Numbered from the stretch's first letter, positions 37,692 to 47,451 are shown. The stretch is 64,000 nt of DNA from Phyllobacterium sp. OV277 (GCF_900104355.1 NZ_FNIY01000002.1:682001-746000), one strand, 5' to 3'. Notes: a model not told the origin generated them from the letters alone. Numbers and translations: made by a program.

Positions 37692-37834
37692 GTGGTTCGT
37701 GGTTCGACAAGCTCACCATGAGGGAGAGTGAGGATGCAACGATAATCGCAAAGGTTGCAGCTCAAAGGGTGCAGAACTTGGCTCCCTTTCATCACCCCTC
37801 TCTCTCATGGTGAGCTTGTCGAACCACGAACCAC
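37692..37834. repeat. Palindromic intergenic repeat, copy A
   Basis: The arms at 37692-37728 and 37798-37834 are 37-bp inverted repeats with one mismatch. They begin GTGGTTCGTGGTTCGACAAG and contain CTCACCATGAGGGAGAG. A third GTGGTTC unit extends the left arm outward. The core is about 69 bp. The element fills the sdhB-OsmC gap. A second copy, in the opposite orientation, is at 44465-44624. Short open frames across it (SWFDKLTMRE-type) are spurious. Confidence 0.92.
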
Positions 37835-37847
37835 GCACAACTGATTG

Positions 37848-37880
37848 AACAAAACGGGCGCATTTGCGCCCGCTTTGTTT
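37848..37880. terminator. Bidirectional terminator, sdhB / OsmC
   Basis: AACAAAACGGGCGC (37848-37861) and GCGCCCGCTTTGTTT (37866-37880) form a stem of about 14 bp with one mismatch and an ATTT loop. A-rich and T-rich edges let it act in both directions between the convergent sdhB operon and OsmC gene. Confidence 0.75.
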
Positions 37881-37898
37881 GAATTGTAGAAGCATTAT

Positions 37899-38336
37899 TC
37901 ACGCCAGCTTTACATCAAGCGTTACCTGAATAGCGCCAAGTGCCTTGGAAAGCGGGCAGGACGCCTTTGCCTGTTCGGCAAGTTTGGCAAAAGTGTCCGC
38001 ATCAATGCCGGGCACATCGCCGACCAGCGTGATTGCGCTTTTGGTGATTTCAAAACCGCCGCCTGCGGCAGGATTAATGCTCACGGCTGCCTTGGCATCG
38101 AGCTTTTCAGCCGGAGTGCCGTTTTCCGCGAGAAAGTGGGAAAGCTGCATGGCAAAGCAGCCTGCGTGCGCCGCTGCCAGAAGCTCTTCCGGATTGGTCC
38201 CTGACGTGCCGCTCGCATCCTCGAAACGTGCTTTGAAGTTATAGGGAAGGCCCTTGAGCGCGCCACTTTGCGTATCAAGCGTGCCCGTGCCGTCTTTCAA
38301 GGCGCCTTTCCAGATTGCCGTCGCTTGTCTGTCCAT
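37899..38336 (-). CDS. osmC: OsmC-type peroxidase
   Basis: This 145-residue protein of the OsmC group reduces organic hydroperoxides by a pair of cysteines. The motifs are GTNPEELLAAAHAGCFAMQLSHFL (first redox Cys, in the long helix) and LAEQAKASCPLSKAL (second Cys). The start MDRQATAIWKGALKDGTG matches OsmC, and the length is standard. It is monocistronic on the minus strand, convergent with sdhCDAB. It differs from the OsmC-like protein at 29965-30393. Confidence 0.92.
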   Translation of the reverse strand: MDRQATAIWKGALKDGTGTLDTQSGALKGLPYNFKARFEDASGTSGTNPEELLAAAHAGCFAMQLSHFLAENGTPAEKLDAKAAVSINPAAGGGFEITKSAITLVGDVPGIDADTFAKLAEQAKASCPLSKALGAIQVTLDVKLA

Positions 38337-38525
38337 CGCTCATTCTCCCTTGGTTGGTATGTCCGGGCTTCTGCCCTCTTGCTAACGCCAGAACACTACA
38401 GCAGTTCCGTGTCATAGATACGATGTTGGAACTTGCTAGATTTTACAAGCTGCGGCAACAATGGGGTCTTTTCCAAAGACGGACTTTTGATTAATCAGTT
38501 TATTGGGGCGAATGGGGTTTTAAAT

Positions 38526-39056
38526 ATGCATATTGTACTTGCTGTGATTGGAATTTTGGGCGCAGGGCTTATCTGGTGGTATCGCATTCGCATGCTCGGG
38601 GACGCAGCCAGCGAGGTTGCCGATGGTGTTGGCCGGGCACGCGGTTATTTCCGCAGGCAGAAAATCCGTCGGCAAACGGAACATTCGCCGCTTACGGCAA
38701 TCAACGATCCGGTACTCGCAGCCGCCACAGTTATCTACGCCATTCTTACGGAAGATATGCCGCATTCGGATAGTTATGCCGAGGCTGTGCGTGCGGAAAT
38801 TCTGGAGATCAGCGATGCCGCCAAGGCCGAGGAAGCCGTGATTTATGCCAAATGGGCAAATGATCAGATTGGCGACACGGTGATCGTGATCAACAAAACG
38901 TCACCTTTGTTGCGCCAGCAGTTGAACGATGTGGAAAAGCAGGATTTGATTGCTATGGTGGCCAAGGCCGCTGCCGCAGTACAGACCTCCCCTCACTACG
39001 GCCAGCGCGTCCGGAAGCTGAAGCAAAAGCTCGGCCTCGAAATTGATCGCTCTTGA
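38526..39056 (+). CDS. Membrane-anchored TerB-like protein (hypothetical)
   Basis: This 176-residue protein of no firm family starts with a membrane segment (MHIVLAVIGILGAGLIWWYRIR), then a helical cytoplasmic domain: SPLTAINDPVLAAATVIYAILTEDMPHSD at the start of the domain and VINKTSPLLRQQLNDVEKQDLIAMVAKAAAAV near the end. The ND-x-LAAA start and the two-part helical layout resemble the TerB-type protein at 59775-60251. I place the start at ATG 38526, because the frame upstream of it is not protein-like. An aldo/keto reductase gene follows after 21 bp, with no strand change. Confidence 0.65.
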   Translation: MHIVLAVIGILGAGLIWWYRIRMLGDAASEVADGVGRARGYFRRQKIRRQTEHSPLTAINDPVLAAATVIYAILTEDMPHSDSYAEAVRAEILEISDAAKAEEAVIYAKWANDQIGDTVIVINKTSPLLRQQLNDVEKQDLIAMVAKAAAAVQTSPHYGQRVRKLKQKLGLEIDRS

Positions 39057-39077
39057 ATTCAAAACAGGAAAATCCCC

Positions 39078-40115
39078 GTGAAACTGAAAAAGCTTGGCCG
39101 GACGGATATTGACGTCACGGAAATTTGCCTCGGCACCATGACCTGGGGCGTACAGAACACCGAAGCGGATGCGCATGCCCAGATCGACCATGCGCTCGAA
39201 TCCGGAATAAACTTCATGGATACGGCGGAAATTTATGCCGTTCCGCCAACCGCTGAAACCTATGGCAAGACCGAAACCTATATCGGTACTTGGTTCAAGA
39301 AGACCGGCAACCGCGATAAATTCGTGCTGGCAACGAAAATTGCTGGCGGCGGACGCAACAGCTGGATTCGCGGTGGCAGCCTGATGAGCAGGTCGACAAT
39401 TGCCGAAGCGGTTGATGGCAGTTTGAAGCGCCTGCAGACAGATTATATCGATCTTTATCAGGTACACTGGCCGGTGCGTGGCCACTATCATTTCGGTTCC
39501 GGTTGGGAATATGCGCCGCATCATCAGAACAGGGCCGAGGTGGTTCCGCAGATTGAGGAAGCGCTCGCCGGTCTCGATGATATGGTGAAGGCGGGAAAGA
39601 TCCGGCATATCGGTCTTTCCAATGAAACCGCATGGGGTATTGCGCAATGGCTGAAACTGGCCGAACGCAAGGATCAACCGCGCGTTGTTTCGGTGCAGAA
39701 CGAATATAGCCTTCTGCAGCGTGCCTTTGACCTTGATCTGGCAGAGCTCAGCCATCACGAAGATGTCGGACTTCTCGCCTATTCGTCTCTGGCTTCGGGT
39801 GTTCTCACCGGCAAATATCTGGATGGAAAAGTACCGGCTGGCTCGCGCGCATCCTTGCAGGCGCTATGGCGCAACAGCGAGCATGCCGAACCGGCAATCA
39901 GGGCCTATATTGACCTTGCGCACAAGTACGGGCTTGATGTGGCTCAACTGGCTATTGCGTTTGCGCTGAGCAGGCCGTTCGTCACGTCAGTTATTATCGG
40001 CGCGACAACCATGGAACAGCTGAAGATCGATATTGGGGCCGCAGATGTAACGCTAACGCCTGACATCTTGAAGGAAATCGAGGCGATCCACCGCACCTAC
40101 CCCCGACCGCTTTAA
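39078..40115 (+). CDS. Aldo/keto reductase (Tas-like)
   Basis: This 345-residue NADPH-dependent TIM-barrel reductase resembles E. coli Tas/YajO-type members: LGRTDIDVTEICLGTMTWG at the N-terminus, NFMDTAEIYAVPPTAETYGKTE with the catalytic Asp and Tyr, KFVLATKIAG with the Lys, and DLYQVHWPVRG with the His. The C-terminus binds cofactor (SVIIGATTMEQLK). The start is GTG 39078. Physiological substrate is unknown; Tas-like proteins are linked to tyrosine/aromatic metabolism only indirectly. A hairpin shared with the convergent Ubi hydroxylase gene follows. Confidence 0.9.
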   Translation: MKLKKLGRTDIDVTEICLGTMTWGVQNTEADAHAQIDHALESGINFMDTAEIYAVPPTAETYGKTETYIGTWFKKTGNRDKFVLATKIAGGGRNSWIRGGSLMSRSTIAEAVDGSLKRLQTDYIDLYQVHWPVRGHYHFGSGWEYAPHHQNRAEVVPQIEEALAGLDDMVKAGKIRHIGLSNETAWGIAQWLKLAERKDQPRVVSVQNEYSLLQRAFDLDLAELSHHEDVGLLAYSSLASGVLTGKYLDGKVPAGSRASLQALWRNSEHAEPAIRAYIDLAHKYGLDVAQLAIAFALSRPFVTSVIIGATTMEQLKIDIGAADVTLTPDILKEIEAIHRTYPRPL

Positions 40116-40123
40116 GGTAAAGA

Positions 40124-40160
40124 GAAACTGCTTCAGATCGATTGACCCTGAAGCAGTTTC
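40124..40160. terminator. Bidirectional hairpin overlapping the Ubi hydroxylase stop codon
   Basis: GAAACTGCTTCAG (40124-40136) and CTGAAGCAGTTTC (40148-40160) are perfect 13-bp arms with an 11-base loop. The stop codon and last codons of the convergent minus-strand gene lie inside the structure. Flanking T-runs are weak; a shared terminator between convergent genes is the simplest reading. Confidence 0.7.
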
Positions 40161-41386
40161 GGCGATGTCGTTGACAATCCCGCGGCCTGACGGATGAAAA
40201 ATCCCTTGAGCCGCGGCATGCGCTCCACGAGGCCAAGGCCGAAATCGCGCAGGGCCCGCACCGGCACATTGTCGTTGGAGAACAGACGGTTCAGAACGTC
40301 AGTGGTCACACCCATCTGCACGGTGTCGAAACGGCGCCAGGTCTGGTAGCGCTCAAGTACCGCAATGGAGCCGATATCGAGACCAAGGCGATCCGCATCG
40401 ACAATGGTTTCTGCAATCGCTGCTGCATCCTTGAAGCCAAGATTAAGCCCCTGACCGGCAATCGGGTGAATGCCGTGGGCGGCATCGCCAACCAGTGCAA
40501 AGCGCGGTTTGACGAAATCCCGGGCCAGCGTCAGACCAAGCGGGAAAGCCTTGCGCGAGCCTTCAATACGCAGCTCTCCGAGCTTCAGGCCAAAACGCTG
40601 TTCAAGTTCCGCTTCGAAGACAAAATCATCCTCTCTGATCAACCGCTCTGCGTCTGCCGTACGCTCGGTCCAGACGAGCGACGAGCGGTTGCCGCTGAGC
40701 GGCAGGATGGCAAAGGGGCCAGCGGGAAGGAAATGCTCTTCCGCGCGGCCATTGTGGGGGCGCTCATGCGCTACTGTGCAAACAATGCCGGACTGGCCAT
40801 ATTCCCAGTTTACCGTCTTGATGCCTGCCATATCGCGGAGCCGCGATTTCACGCCATCGGCAGCCAGCAGCAGGCGCGCGCGCAGGCTCTTGTCATCGCC
40901 ATAACGGACAGTCAGATGAGTTTCCTCATGGTCAAAGCCATGCACGGGAGCGCCTTCAATAAATGTGACGCCAATCGCGTCGGCCTTTGAGCGCAGGGAC
41001 GCATTGAGCACGCGGTTCTCGACCATGTGCGCAAAGGGTTCACCGGGCTCGATCTCACCATTGAAGGTGAGATATACGGGGCGCACGGGATCGGAGGTGC
41101 GCGAATCCGTAACGATCATCTCGTTGATCGGCTGCGCTTTCGGCAGGATTTCCTCCCAGCAGCCCAATCGGTCAAGCATACGGCTTGCAGCAGCGGCAAT
41201 AGCCGAGGCGCGGGTGTCATTGCGCCAGACGCCAGCCGGGGCTGCATCAATCACCGTGATGGCAAGATGTGGTGCGGAAGATTTCAGCGCGACGGCGGTC
41301 GCCATGCCGACATAGCCAGCGCCTGCGATAATGATATCAGTGCTTTCGGGAGTCTTGGATGTGTGTGTCCGGGTTCTTTCAGCCAT
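40133..41386 (-). CDS. UbiH/UbiF/Coq6-family FAD-dependent hydroxylase
   Basis: This 417-residue flavoprotein monooxygenase hydroxylates the benzoquinone ring during ubiquinone synthesis. It has the FAD motif IIAGAGYVGMATAVALKSS, the DG motif (LLAADGVKSRLRDMAGI) and the second FAD segment ALVGDAAHGIHPIAGQGLNLGFKDAAAIAE, which is highly conserved in the family. Which ring position it acts on (C5, C6 or several, as in UbiL/UbiM types of alphaproteobacteria) is not decidable by eye. The gene is convergent with the aldo/keto reductase and divergent from tesB. Confidence 0.92.
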   Translation of the reverse strand: MAERTRTHTSKTPESTDIIIAGAGYVGMATAVALKSSAPHLAITVIDAAPAGVWRNDTRASAIAAAASRMLDRLGCWEEILPKAQPINEMIVTDSRTSDPVRPVYLTFNGEIEPGEPFAHMVENRVLNASLRSKADAIGVTFIEGAPVHGFDHEETHLTVRYGDDKSLRARLLLAADGVKSRLRDMAGIKTVNWEYGQSGIVCTVAHERPHNGRAEEHFLPAGPFAILPLSGNRSSLVWTERTADAERLIREDDFVFEAELEQRFGLKLGELRIEGSRKAFPLGLTLARDFVKPRFALVGDAAHGIHPIAGQGLNLGFKDAAAIAETIVDADRLGLDIGSIAVLERYQTWRRFDTVQMGVTTDVLNRLFSNDNVPVRALRDFGLGLVERMPRLKGFFIRQAAGLSTTSPKLLQGQSI

Positions 41387-41507
41387 GATTGCCTCCGGTT
41401 TCCCTCTGCTCTTGCGCCCACGGGACGCTTGACTTGTTCACCTGTTCCTGTTGCAAGCGGATTCAGGCACTATTATGCCGACCGTAAGAACAGGAGTCGC
41501 GCCCATC

Positions 41508-42377
41508 ATGTCTGATGCCATGAAAGAGCTTTTGTCCATACTCGACCTTGAGACACTTGAACACAACCTGTTTCGAGGTCGCAGTCCGCAAGTTGGCTGG
41601 CAACGGGTTTTTGGCGGGCAGGTCATCGGTCAGGCGCTGGTGGCAGCGCAACGCACGGTCGATCCTGAGCGCCATGTGCATTCATTGCATAGTTATTTCA
41701 TGCGTGCGGGCGACCCGAAAGTGCCGATTATCTATGAGGTTGATCGCATTCGGGACGGCTCGAGTTTCACCACCCGTCGCGTCGTGGCGATCCAGCACGG
41801 ACATGCGATTTTTTCACTCGAAGCCTCCTTTCAGATTGAGGAAGAAGGTCTTGAACATCAAAAGCCAATACCGCTCGATGTACTCGAGCCGGAAAAGCTG
41901 ATGAGCGACAAGGACCTGAAGGAACAGTATCTGCAGAACGCACCGGCCAATGTGCGCAAATATTGGGAGCAGGACAGGCCCATCGAAATGAAGCCGCTGT
42001 CGCTGACCCACTATTTTACCCGGGAAAAGTTGCCGCCGGAGCAAAATGTCTGGATCAAGGTAACGGGAGCGGTGCCGAATGACCGTGCTGTGCAGGCAGC
42101 GGTTCTGGCTTATCTCTCGGATATGACGTTGCTCGATACATCGCTCTACGCCCATGGACGTTCGATTTTCGACAAGGATTTGCAGGTGGCAAGCCTTGAC
42201 CACGCCATGTGGTTTCATCGTCCCTTCAATTTTGATGACTGGCTGCTTTATACGGCAGACAGTCCGAGCGCTGCGGGCGCGCGCGGCTTCAATCGAGGCG
42301 CTTTGTATAGCCGCGACGGCACTCTGATTGCCTCAACGGCGCAAGAAGGCCTAATTCGTGTGCATCCTTCCGAATGA
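41508..42377 (+). CDS. tesB: Acyl-CoA thioesterase II
   Basis: TesB hydrolyses medium- and long-chain acyl-CoAs to free acids and CoA. The 289-residue double-hotdog protein has FRGRSPQVGWQRVFGGQVIGQALVAAQRTV, HSYFMRAGDPKVPIIYEVDRIRDGSSFTTRRVVAIQHG, and at the C-terminal half YLSDMTLLDTSL and HAMWFHRPFNFDDWLLY, which carries the catalytic Asp/Thr/Gln network of the family. The start is taken at ATG 41508 (MSDAMKELL), consistent with the family; ATGs upstream at 41475 and 41451 are possible. Confidence 0.93.
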   Translation: MSDAMKELLSILDLETLEHNLFRGRSPQVGWQRVFGGQVIGQALVAAQRTVDPERHVHSLHSYFMRAGDPKVPIIYEVDRIRDGSSFTTRRVVAIQHGHAIFSLEASFQIEEEGLEHQKPIPLDVLEPEKLMSDKDLKEQYLQNAPANVRKYWEQDRPIEMKPLSLTHYFTREKLPPEQNVWIKVTGAVPNDRAVQAAVLAYLSDMTLLDTSLYAHGRSIFDKDLQVASLDHAMWFHRPFNFDDWLLYTADSPSAAGARGFNRGALYSRDGTLIASTAQEGLIRVHPSE

Positions 42378-42499
42378 AGGCTGGTTGTCTTGGTATAAAT
42401 GCCTAATTTTTAATCATGTTGCCGGATAATGCATTGTGCACTGCCGAAGTGATAAAAATATCTTTATATAATCAATAGCTTAGTATTATTTTTCGAGTC

Positions 42500-42515
42500 T
42501 GGCACGGAACTTGAA
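42500..42515 (+). promoter_or_regulatory. Candidate sigma54 promoter of glnK-amtB
   Basis: TGGCACG-GAAC-TTGAA matches the -24/-12 sigma54 consensus TGGCACG-N4-TTGCW except for A in place of the -12 C. It lies about 115 bp upstream of glnK. A weak NtrC-like pair (TGCACT and AGTGAT, near 42437-42452) lies just upstream. Nitrogen control of glnK-amtB by NtrC and sigma54 is the norm in this order. Confidence 0.6.
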
Positions 42516-42627
42516 TACTCCTCACCAGTCACCAAGGGCCATCAAGGCTTACGGGATGGGTTCAACGCGGATAGCTGCTGTTCGGGTAATTCCACCTGAA
42601 GGGTTCCGCGCCAGCGCAGGGGTATAG

Positions 42628-42969
<342 letters not shown>

Positions 42970-42995
42970 GTCATTTGGGGTTTAAGGAGAAAATA

Positions 42996-44375
42996 ATGAA
43001 AATTCCAACCAGTCTGACATCCGCGGTGCGCAGTACCCTTCTGGGTTCACTGGCGCTGACCGCATTCGGTTCGCTGGCCGCGCTTGCACAGGAAGCTGCG
43101 CCTGCTGTAGCGGATGCAGCCGCCGCTGCCGCGCCGACAGTGAACAAGGGTGACACCGCGTGGATGATGATTTCCAGCGTCCTCGTCCTGTTCATGATCG
43201 TTCCGGGCCTTGCCCTGTTCTATGGCGGCCTTGTCCGCGCCAAGAACGTGCTATCCGTCCTCATGCAGTGCACCGGCATCGCTGCGGTCGTGATGGTCAT
43301 CTGGGTTTTCTACGGCTATTCCTTCGCCTTCGGTGGCGGCACCAGCCCTTACTGGGGCGGGCTCGGCAAGGTCTTCCTGTCGGGTGTTTCAGTGACTTCC
43401 GTCGCGCCTACCTTTACCAAGGGCGTCGGCATACCGGAATTCGTTTTCATCTGCTTCCAGATGACCTTCGCTGCCATTACACCGGCTTTGATCATCGGTG
43501 CCTTTGCTGAACGTATCAAGTTCTCGGCAACAATCCTGTTCGTTATTCTCTGGGTGACGTTCGTTTACTTCCCGATCGCTCACATGGTCTGGGACCCAGC
43601 CGGTTTGATCATGAGTTGGAACGCGCTCGATTTTGCGGGCGGTACCGTTGTTCACATCAATGCCGGTATTGCTGGTCTCGTCGGTGCTCTTGTCATCGGC
43701 AAGCGTGCAGGTCTTGGCCGTGATATGATGGCCCCGCATTCCATGCCATTTACAATGATCGGTGCTGCGATCCTCTGGGTTGGCTGGTTCGGTTTCAATG
43801 CTGGTTCGGCTCTCGAAGCCAACGGTCAGGCGACCCTTGCCATGATCAACACGTTTACGGCGACAGCAGGCGCGATTATTGCCTGGGTTGGCGTCGAAGC
43901 AATCGCCCGCAAGACTGCTTCCATGCTCGGCGCTGCTTCGGGTGTCGTCGCTGGTCTCGTTGCGGTAACACCAGCTGCCGGAACGATTGGCCCGGTTGGC
44001 GCGATCTTCCTTGGCGCCGTCGCAAGCGTCATCTGCTATTACATGGTTGCAGTGGTCAAACCGAAGCTCGGCTATGACGACAGTCTCGATGTTTTCGGCG
44101 TGCATGGCATCGGCGGTATCATTGGCGCCGTAGGCACCGGTATTCTCACCAGCACGAGCCTTGGTGGTATCGGCTATCCCGTAGAAGGCATGACGATGGG
44201 TGCGCAAGTGCTCATCCAGATCAAGGCTGTGCTCGTCACGCTGGCCTGGAGCGGTATCGGCTCGTTTATCCTCTACAAGATCGTGGATGTTGTGGTTGGT
44301 CTGCGTCCGACAGCCGAAGCTGAATCCATTGGTCTCGACCTCACTTCACATGGTGAAGCCGCTTATCACAATTAG
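42996..44375 (+). CDS. amtB: Ammonium transporter AmtB
   Basis: AmtB is the trimeric ammonium channel of the inner membrane. The 459-residue precursor has an N-terminal signal-like segment (LLGSLALTAFGSLAALAQ), an Ala-rich linker and eleven predicted spans. Typical segments are DTAWMMISSVLVLFMIVPGLALFYGGLVRAKN, FAGGTVVHINAGIAGLVGALVIG with the first channel His, and DVFGVHGIGGIIGAVGTG with the second. The ATG at 42996 has AAGGAG upstream. It is co-transcribed with glnK and closed by a strong terminator. Confidence 0.97.
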   Translation: MKIPTSLTSAVRSTLLGSLALTAFGSLAALAQEAAPAVADAAAAAAPTVNKGDTAWMMISSVLVLFMIVPGLALFYGGLVRAKNVLSVLMQCTGIAAVVMVIWVFYGYSFAFGGGTSPYWGGLGKVFLSGVSVTSVAPTFTKGVGIPEFVFICFQMTFAAITPALIIGAFAERIKFSATILFVILWVTFVYFPIAHMVWDPAGLIMSWNALDFAGGTVVHINAGIAGLVGALVIGKRAGLGRDMMAPHSMPFTMIGAAILWVGWFGFNAGSALEANGQATLAMINTFTATAGAIIAWVGVEAIARKTASMLGAASGVVAGLVAVTPAAGTIGPVGAIFLGAVASVICYYMVAVVKPKLGYDDSLDVFGVHGIGGIIGAVGTGILTSTSLGGIGYPVEGMTMGAQVLIQIKAVLVTLAWSGIGSFILYKIVDVVVGLRPTAEAESIGLDLTSHGEAAYHN

Positions 44376-44400
44376 CATTTGGCTTATGGTCAGAATTGAG

Positions 44401-44426
44401 AGGGCCCGGTTTTCCGGGCCCTTTTT
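44401..44426 (+). terminator. Rho-independent terminator after amtB
   Basis: AGGGCCCGG - TTTT - CCGGGCCCT, a perfect 9-bp stem, then TTTT, 25 bp after the amtB stop. Confidence 0.94.
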
Positions 44427-44464
44427 GTTGCAAATAATGCGTGGGGGATGAGTGCCGTGCGTAC

Positions 44465-44624
44465 GTGGTTCGTGGTTCGACAAGCTCACCATGAGGGAGA
44501 GAGGTGATGAAAGGGGCCATATTCTGAAACTTTTGCGATCTGCAATGTTTGTGTTCTGAAATGTCGGCAATTGGCGTTGCATCCTCACTCTCCCTCATGG
44601 TGAGCTTGTCGAACCACGAACCAC
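44465..44624. repeat. Palindromic intergenic repeat, copy B
   Basis: The arms at 44465-44501 and 44588-44624 are perfect 37-bp inverted repeats of the same sequence as copy A (37692-37834). The inner flanks show that B is inverted relative to A: GGTGATGAAAGG lies by the left arm here but by the right arm in A, and TGCATCCTCAC by the right arm here but by the left arm in A. The cores differ in length (about 86 versus 69 bp) and mostly in sequence. It sits just after the amtB terminator in the 440-bp gap before ftsK. Confidence 0.93.
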
Positions 44625-44721
44625 AAACGAGCAACCACACTCACGCAACCATTTTCGCGGAGTGCGAATTTTCACAGCAAAATAATAGCGATGAAGGGAA
44701 TTTTGCTCAAGTCCGCCATGG

Positions 44722-44766
44722 TTAATGCCCCCTTAACCATCCACACCGTAACGTGGGAATCGAATC
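44722..44766 (+). promoter_or_regulatory. CtrA box and tandem GANTC sites upstream of ftsK
   Basis: TTAA (44722-44725), TGCCCCC and TTAA (44733-44736) followed by CCAT reproduce the CtrA consensus TTAA-N7-TTAACCAT. Two adjacent GAATC sites (44757-44761 and 44762-44766), targets of the CcrM methyltransferase (GANTC), follow. The array ends 50 bp before the ftsK start. Confidence 0.7.
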
Positions 44767-44815
44767 TGCGGTTATTCACGACCGCCGTGCGTGCGTTTAC
44801 TTAGGACGAGATTTC

Positions 44816-47446
44816 ATGCGTCAAGGATATTCAGCCTCCTATGCGATTGATGAAAACCGGCACGGGTTGACGACCCTCTTTCGCCGGCAGATACAGATTG
44901 TCTGGGGGTTGGCACTTTTCTGCTTTGTGGCCTTCGCCATTGGCAGTCTTGCGACCTGGAACGTCATCGATCCGAGTTTCAGCCACGCGACATCCAACCC
45001 GGTGCGCAATGCGCTTGGCTATGCGGGTGCCGTCTTTGCTGACCTTGGCATGCAATTCTTTGGCCTCTCGGCGCTGGTCGCTCTCATGCCCGCGCTGTTC
45101 TGGGGCGGCTTGATGCTGACTGGCCGGGGTGTCGACCGCTTGCCACGCCGGGCGATCGCCTGGTTCTGCGCGTCGCTGATGGCGGCGGCAATGGCTGGTT
45201 GCTTCAATATTCCCGCAAGCTGGCCGATGCCAATCGGCCTTGGCGGCGTCTTTGGCGATATGGTTCTCAAGATTCCCGCGATCTTCACCGGAACATTTCC
45301 GCGTGGTGGTCTCGCCATGATCCTTGTCGCAGTCCTTGCGCTGCCGACGCTGTGGATCTTCGGCTTTGCCTGCGGCCTGACCTATCGTGACAGCGAGCCA
45401 GTGGTGGCAAAGAAGTCCGGTCGTCAGGTCACGCGTGAAGAAGACTTTGACGACGAGGATGAAGATGACGAGGAAAGCGATGGTGGCAGCTGGCTGGCAC
45501 TTGGAGCGCTCACCCATTGGTTCCTGAGCATAAAAGCCCTTTTCCGCCGCATCTTCGGCCGTAGTGCGGGCCTCTACAACAGTGCGCGCAGCATGACGGC
45601 ACGACACAATGACGATGACAATATGTTCAATGACGTGCCGGTTGCGCGGCAGGACGGCACTCGTCGCGATCCGGGTTTCTATGACGAAGCACCGCGCATC
45701 GAAGCGCCATCCATCGACATTGGCAATGATGATTTTGATCGCGGAGCCGACGACTACGACCCAATCGCTTTCAGTGAAGAGGACGAGGTTGACGACTGGG
45801 CACCGCAGGCGGCACCCGCCCGGCCCAGTTCAGTGCCGGGCGCAAAGGTTCGTGTCGACACACCAGCACCTGCACCGAAGACCGGTGTTCGAGTTCAGCG
45901 TGAGGCGCAGACTTCTCTGATCAAATCTGACGCATTTGAAATGCCACCGCTGCATTTCCTCAGCGAGCCGAAGAATGTGGTTCGCAATCCGAGCCTGTCG
46001 AAGGAAGCGCTTGAGCAGAATGCGCGGCTGCTTGAGGGCGTGCTCGAGGATTTCGGTGTCCGTGGTGAAATCATTCATGTACGCCCGGGTCCGGTTGTCA
46101 CGCTTTATGAACTTGAACCCGCACCGGGCATCAAATCATCGCGCGTTATCACGCTTGCTGATGATATTGCCCGCTCTATGAGCGCTATTGCGGCCCGCGT
46201 TGCTGTCGTGCCGGGACGCAACGCCATTGGTATCGAATTGCCAAACCAGACGCGCGAAATGGTCTATTTGCGTGAATTGCTGGCGAGCCGGGACTTCGAA
46301 CAGACCAAGACAAAGCTGGCCTTGGCGCTAGGCAAGACGATCAATGGTGAGGCTGTTATCGCCGATCTTGCCAAGATGCCGCATTTGCTCGTCGCCGGTA
46401 CAACCGGTTCGGGTAAATCCGTTGCTATCAATACCATGATCCTGTCGCTGCTCTACCGGATGACGCCCGAACAATGCCGCCTGATCATGATTGATCCGAA
46501 GATGCTTGAATTGTCTATTTATGACGGTATTCCGCATTTGTTGACCCCTGTTGTGACCGATCCGAAGAAGGCCGTCGTGGCGCTGAAGTGGACAGTCAAG
46601 GAGATGGAAGATCGCTACCGCAAGATGTCGAAGGTCAGTGTGCGTAACATTGACGGTTTCAATCAGCGGGTGGAACAGGCACAGAAAAAGGGCGAGCGGA
46701 TCGCGCGCACCGTGCAGACAGGGTTTGACCGGGCAACGGGCGAGGCTGTCTACGAGACTGAAGAGCTGGATTTGCAGCCCATGCCTTACATCGTTGTGAT
46801 CATCGACGAAATGGCCGATCTGATGATGGTTGCCGGTAAGGATATTGAAGGCGCGGTCCAGCGTCTGGCGCAGATGGCGCGTGCCGCTGGTATCCATGTC
46901 ATCATGGCAACCCAGCGTCCATCGGTTGACGTAATCACCGGTACGATCAAGGCCAACTTCCCGACGCGTATTTCCTTTCAGGTGACGTCGAAGATCGATT
47001 CCCGCACCATTTTGGGCGAGCAGGGCGGCGAGCAGCTGCTTGGCATGGGTGACATGCTTTACATGGCCGGTGGCGGCCGCATCCAGCGTGTCCACGGTCC
47101 GTTTGTCGGTGATGATGAAGTTGAAAAGATCGTCAGTCATCTGAAGTTGCAGGGCGTGCCTGAATATCTCGATGCCATTACCGAAGAGGACGACGAAGAT
47201 GATATGGGCGGTGGCCCAGCCGGGACGTCGAATCTTGAAGATTCGGATGATCCCTATGATCAGGCTGTTGCGGTGGTGCTTCGGGACAAGAAGGCTTCGA
47301 CCAGCTACATCCAACGCCGCCTTGGCATTGGCTACAACCGCGCTGCTTCGATTATCGAGCGCATGGAGCAGGAGGGGATTGTCGGTCCTGCCAATCATGC
47401 GGGCAAGCGCGACATTCTCGTGCCAACACAGGATGATGATTTCTAG
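44816..47446 (+). CDS. ftsK: DNA translocase FtsK
   Basis: FtsK anchors at the septum and pumps chromosome termini so that XerCD can act at dif. The 876-residue protein has an N-terminal membrane domain with about four to five spans, a linker rich in Asp/Glu ([18 protein letters not shown]), then the RecA-like motor with Walker [16 protein letters not shown] (about residues 527-540), Walker [16 protein letters not shown] and [11 protein letters not shown]. The C-terminal gamma winged-helix domain ([38 protein letters not shown]) recognises KOPS. The start is ATG 44816, preceded by GGACGAG. The promoter region has CtrA and CcrM elements. Confidence 0.97.
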   Translation: MRQGYSASYAIDENRHGLTTLFRRQIQIVWGLALFCFVAFAIGSLATWNVIDPSFSHATSNPVRNALGYAGAVFADLGMQFFGLSALVALMPALFWGGLMLTGRGVDRLPRRAIAWFCASLMAAAMAGCFNIPASWPMPIGLGGVFGDMVLKIPAIFTGTFPRGGLAMILVAVLALPTLWIFGFACGLTYRDSEPVVAKKSGRQVTREEDFDDEDEDDEESDGGSWLALGALTHWFLSIKALFRRIFGRSAGLYNSARSMTARHNDDDNMFNDVPVARQDGTRRDPGFYDEAPRIEAPSIDIGNDDFDRGADDYDPIAFSEEDEVDDWAPQAAPARPSSVPGAKVRVDTPAPAPKTGVRVQREAQTSLIKSDAFEMPPLHFLSEPKNVVRNPSLSKEALEQNARLLEGVLEDFGVRGEIIHVRPGPVVTLYELEPAPGIKSSRVITLADDIARSMSAIAARVAVVPGRNAIGIELPNQTREMVYLRELLASRDFEQTKTKLALALGKTINGEAVIADLAKMPHLLVAGTTGSGKSVAINTMILSLLYRMTPEQCRLIMIDPKMLELSIYDGIPHLLTPVVTDPKKAVVALKWTVKEMEDRYRKMSKVSVRNIDGFNQRVEQAQKKGERIARTVQTGFDRATGEAVYETEELDLQPMPYIVVIIDEMADLMMVAGKDIEGAVQRLAQMARAAGIHVIMATQRPSVDVITGTIKANFPTRISFQVTSKIDSRTILGEQGGEQLLGMGDMLYMAGGGRIQRVHGPFVGDDEVEKIVSHLKLQGVPEYLDAITEEDDEDDMGGGPAGTSNLEDSDDPYDQAVAVVLRDKKASTSYIQRRLGIGYNRAASIIERMEQEGIVGPANHAGKRDILVPTQDDDF

Positions 47447-47451
47447 GTGTC

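Noticed and set aside
44341-44640. Minus-strand open frames with SWFDKLTMRE and LVEPRTT peptides
   Set aside because: They are translations of the palindromic repeat (copy B); the same happens at 37713-37895 in copy A. Known type of spurious ORF.
46328-47398. A 356-codon minus-strand open frame inside ftsK
   Set aside because: Shadow of the conserved FtsK motor domain.
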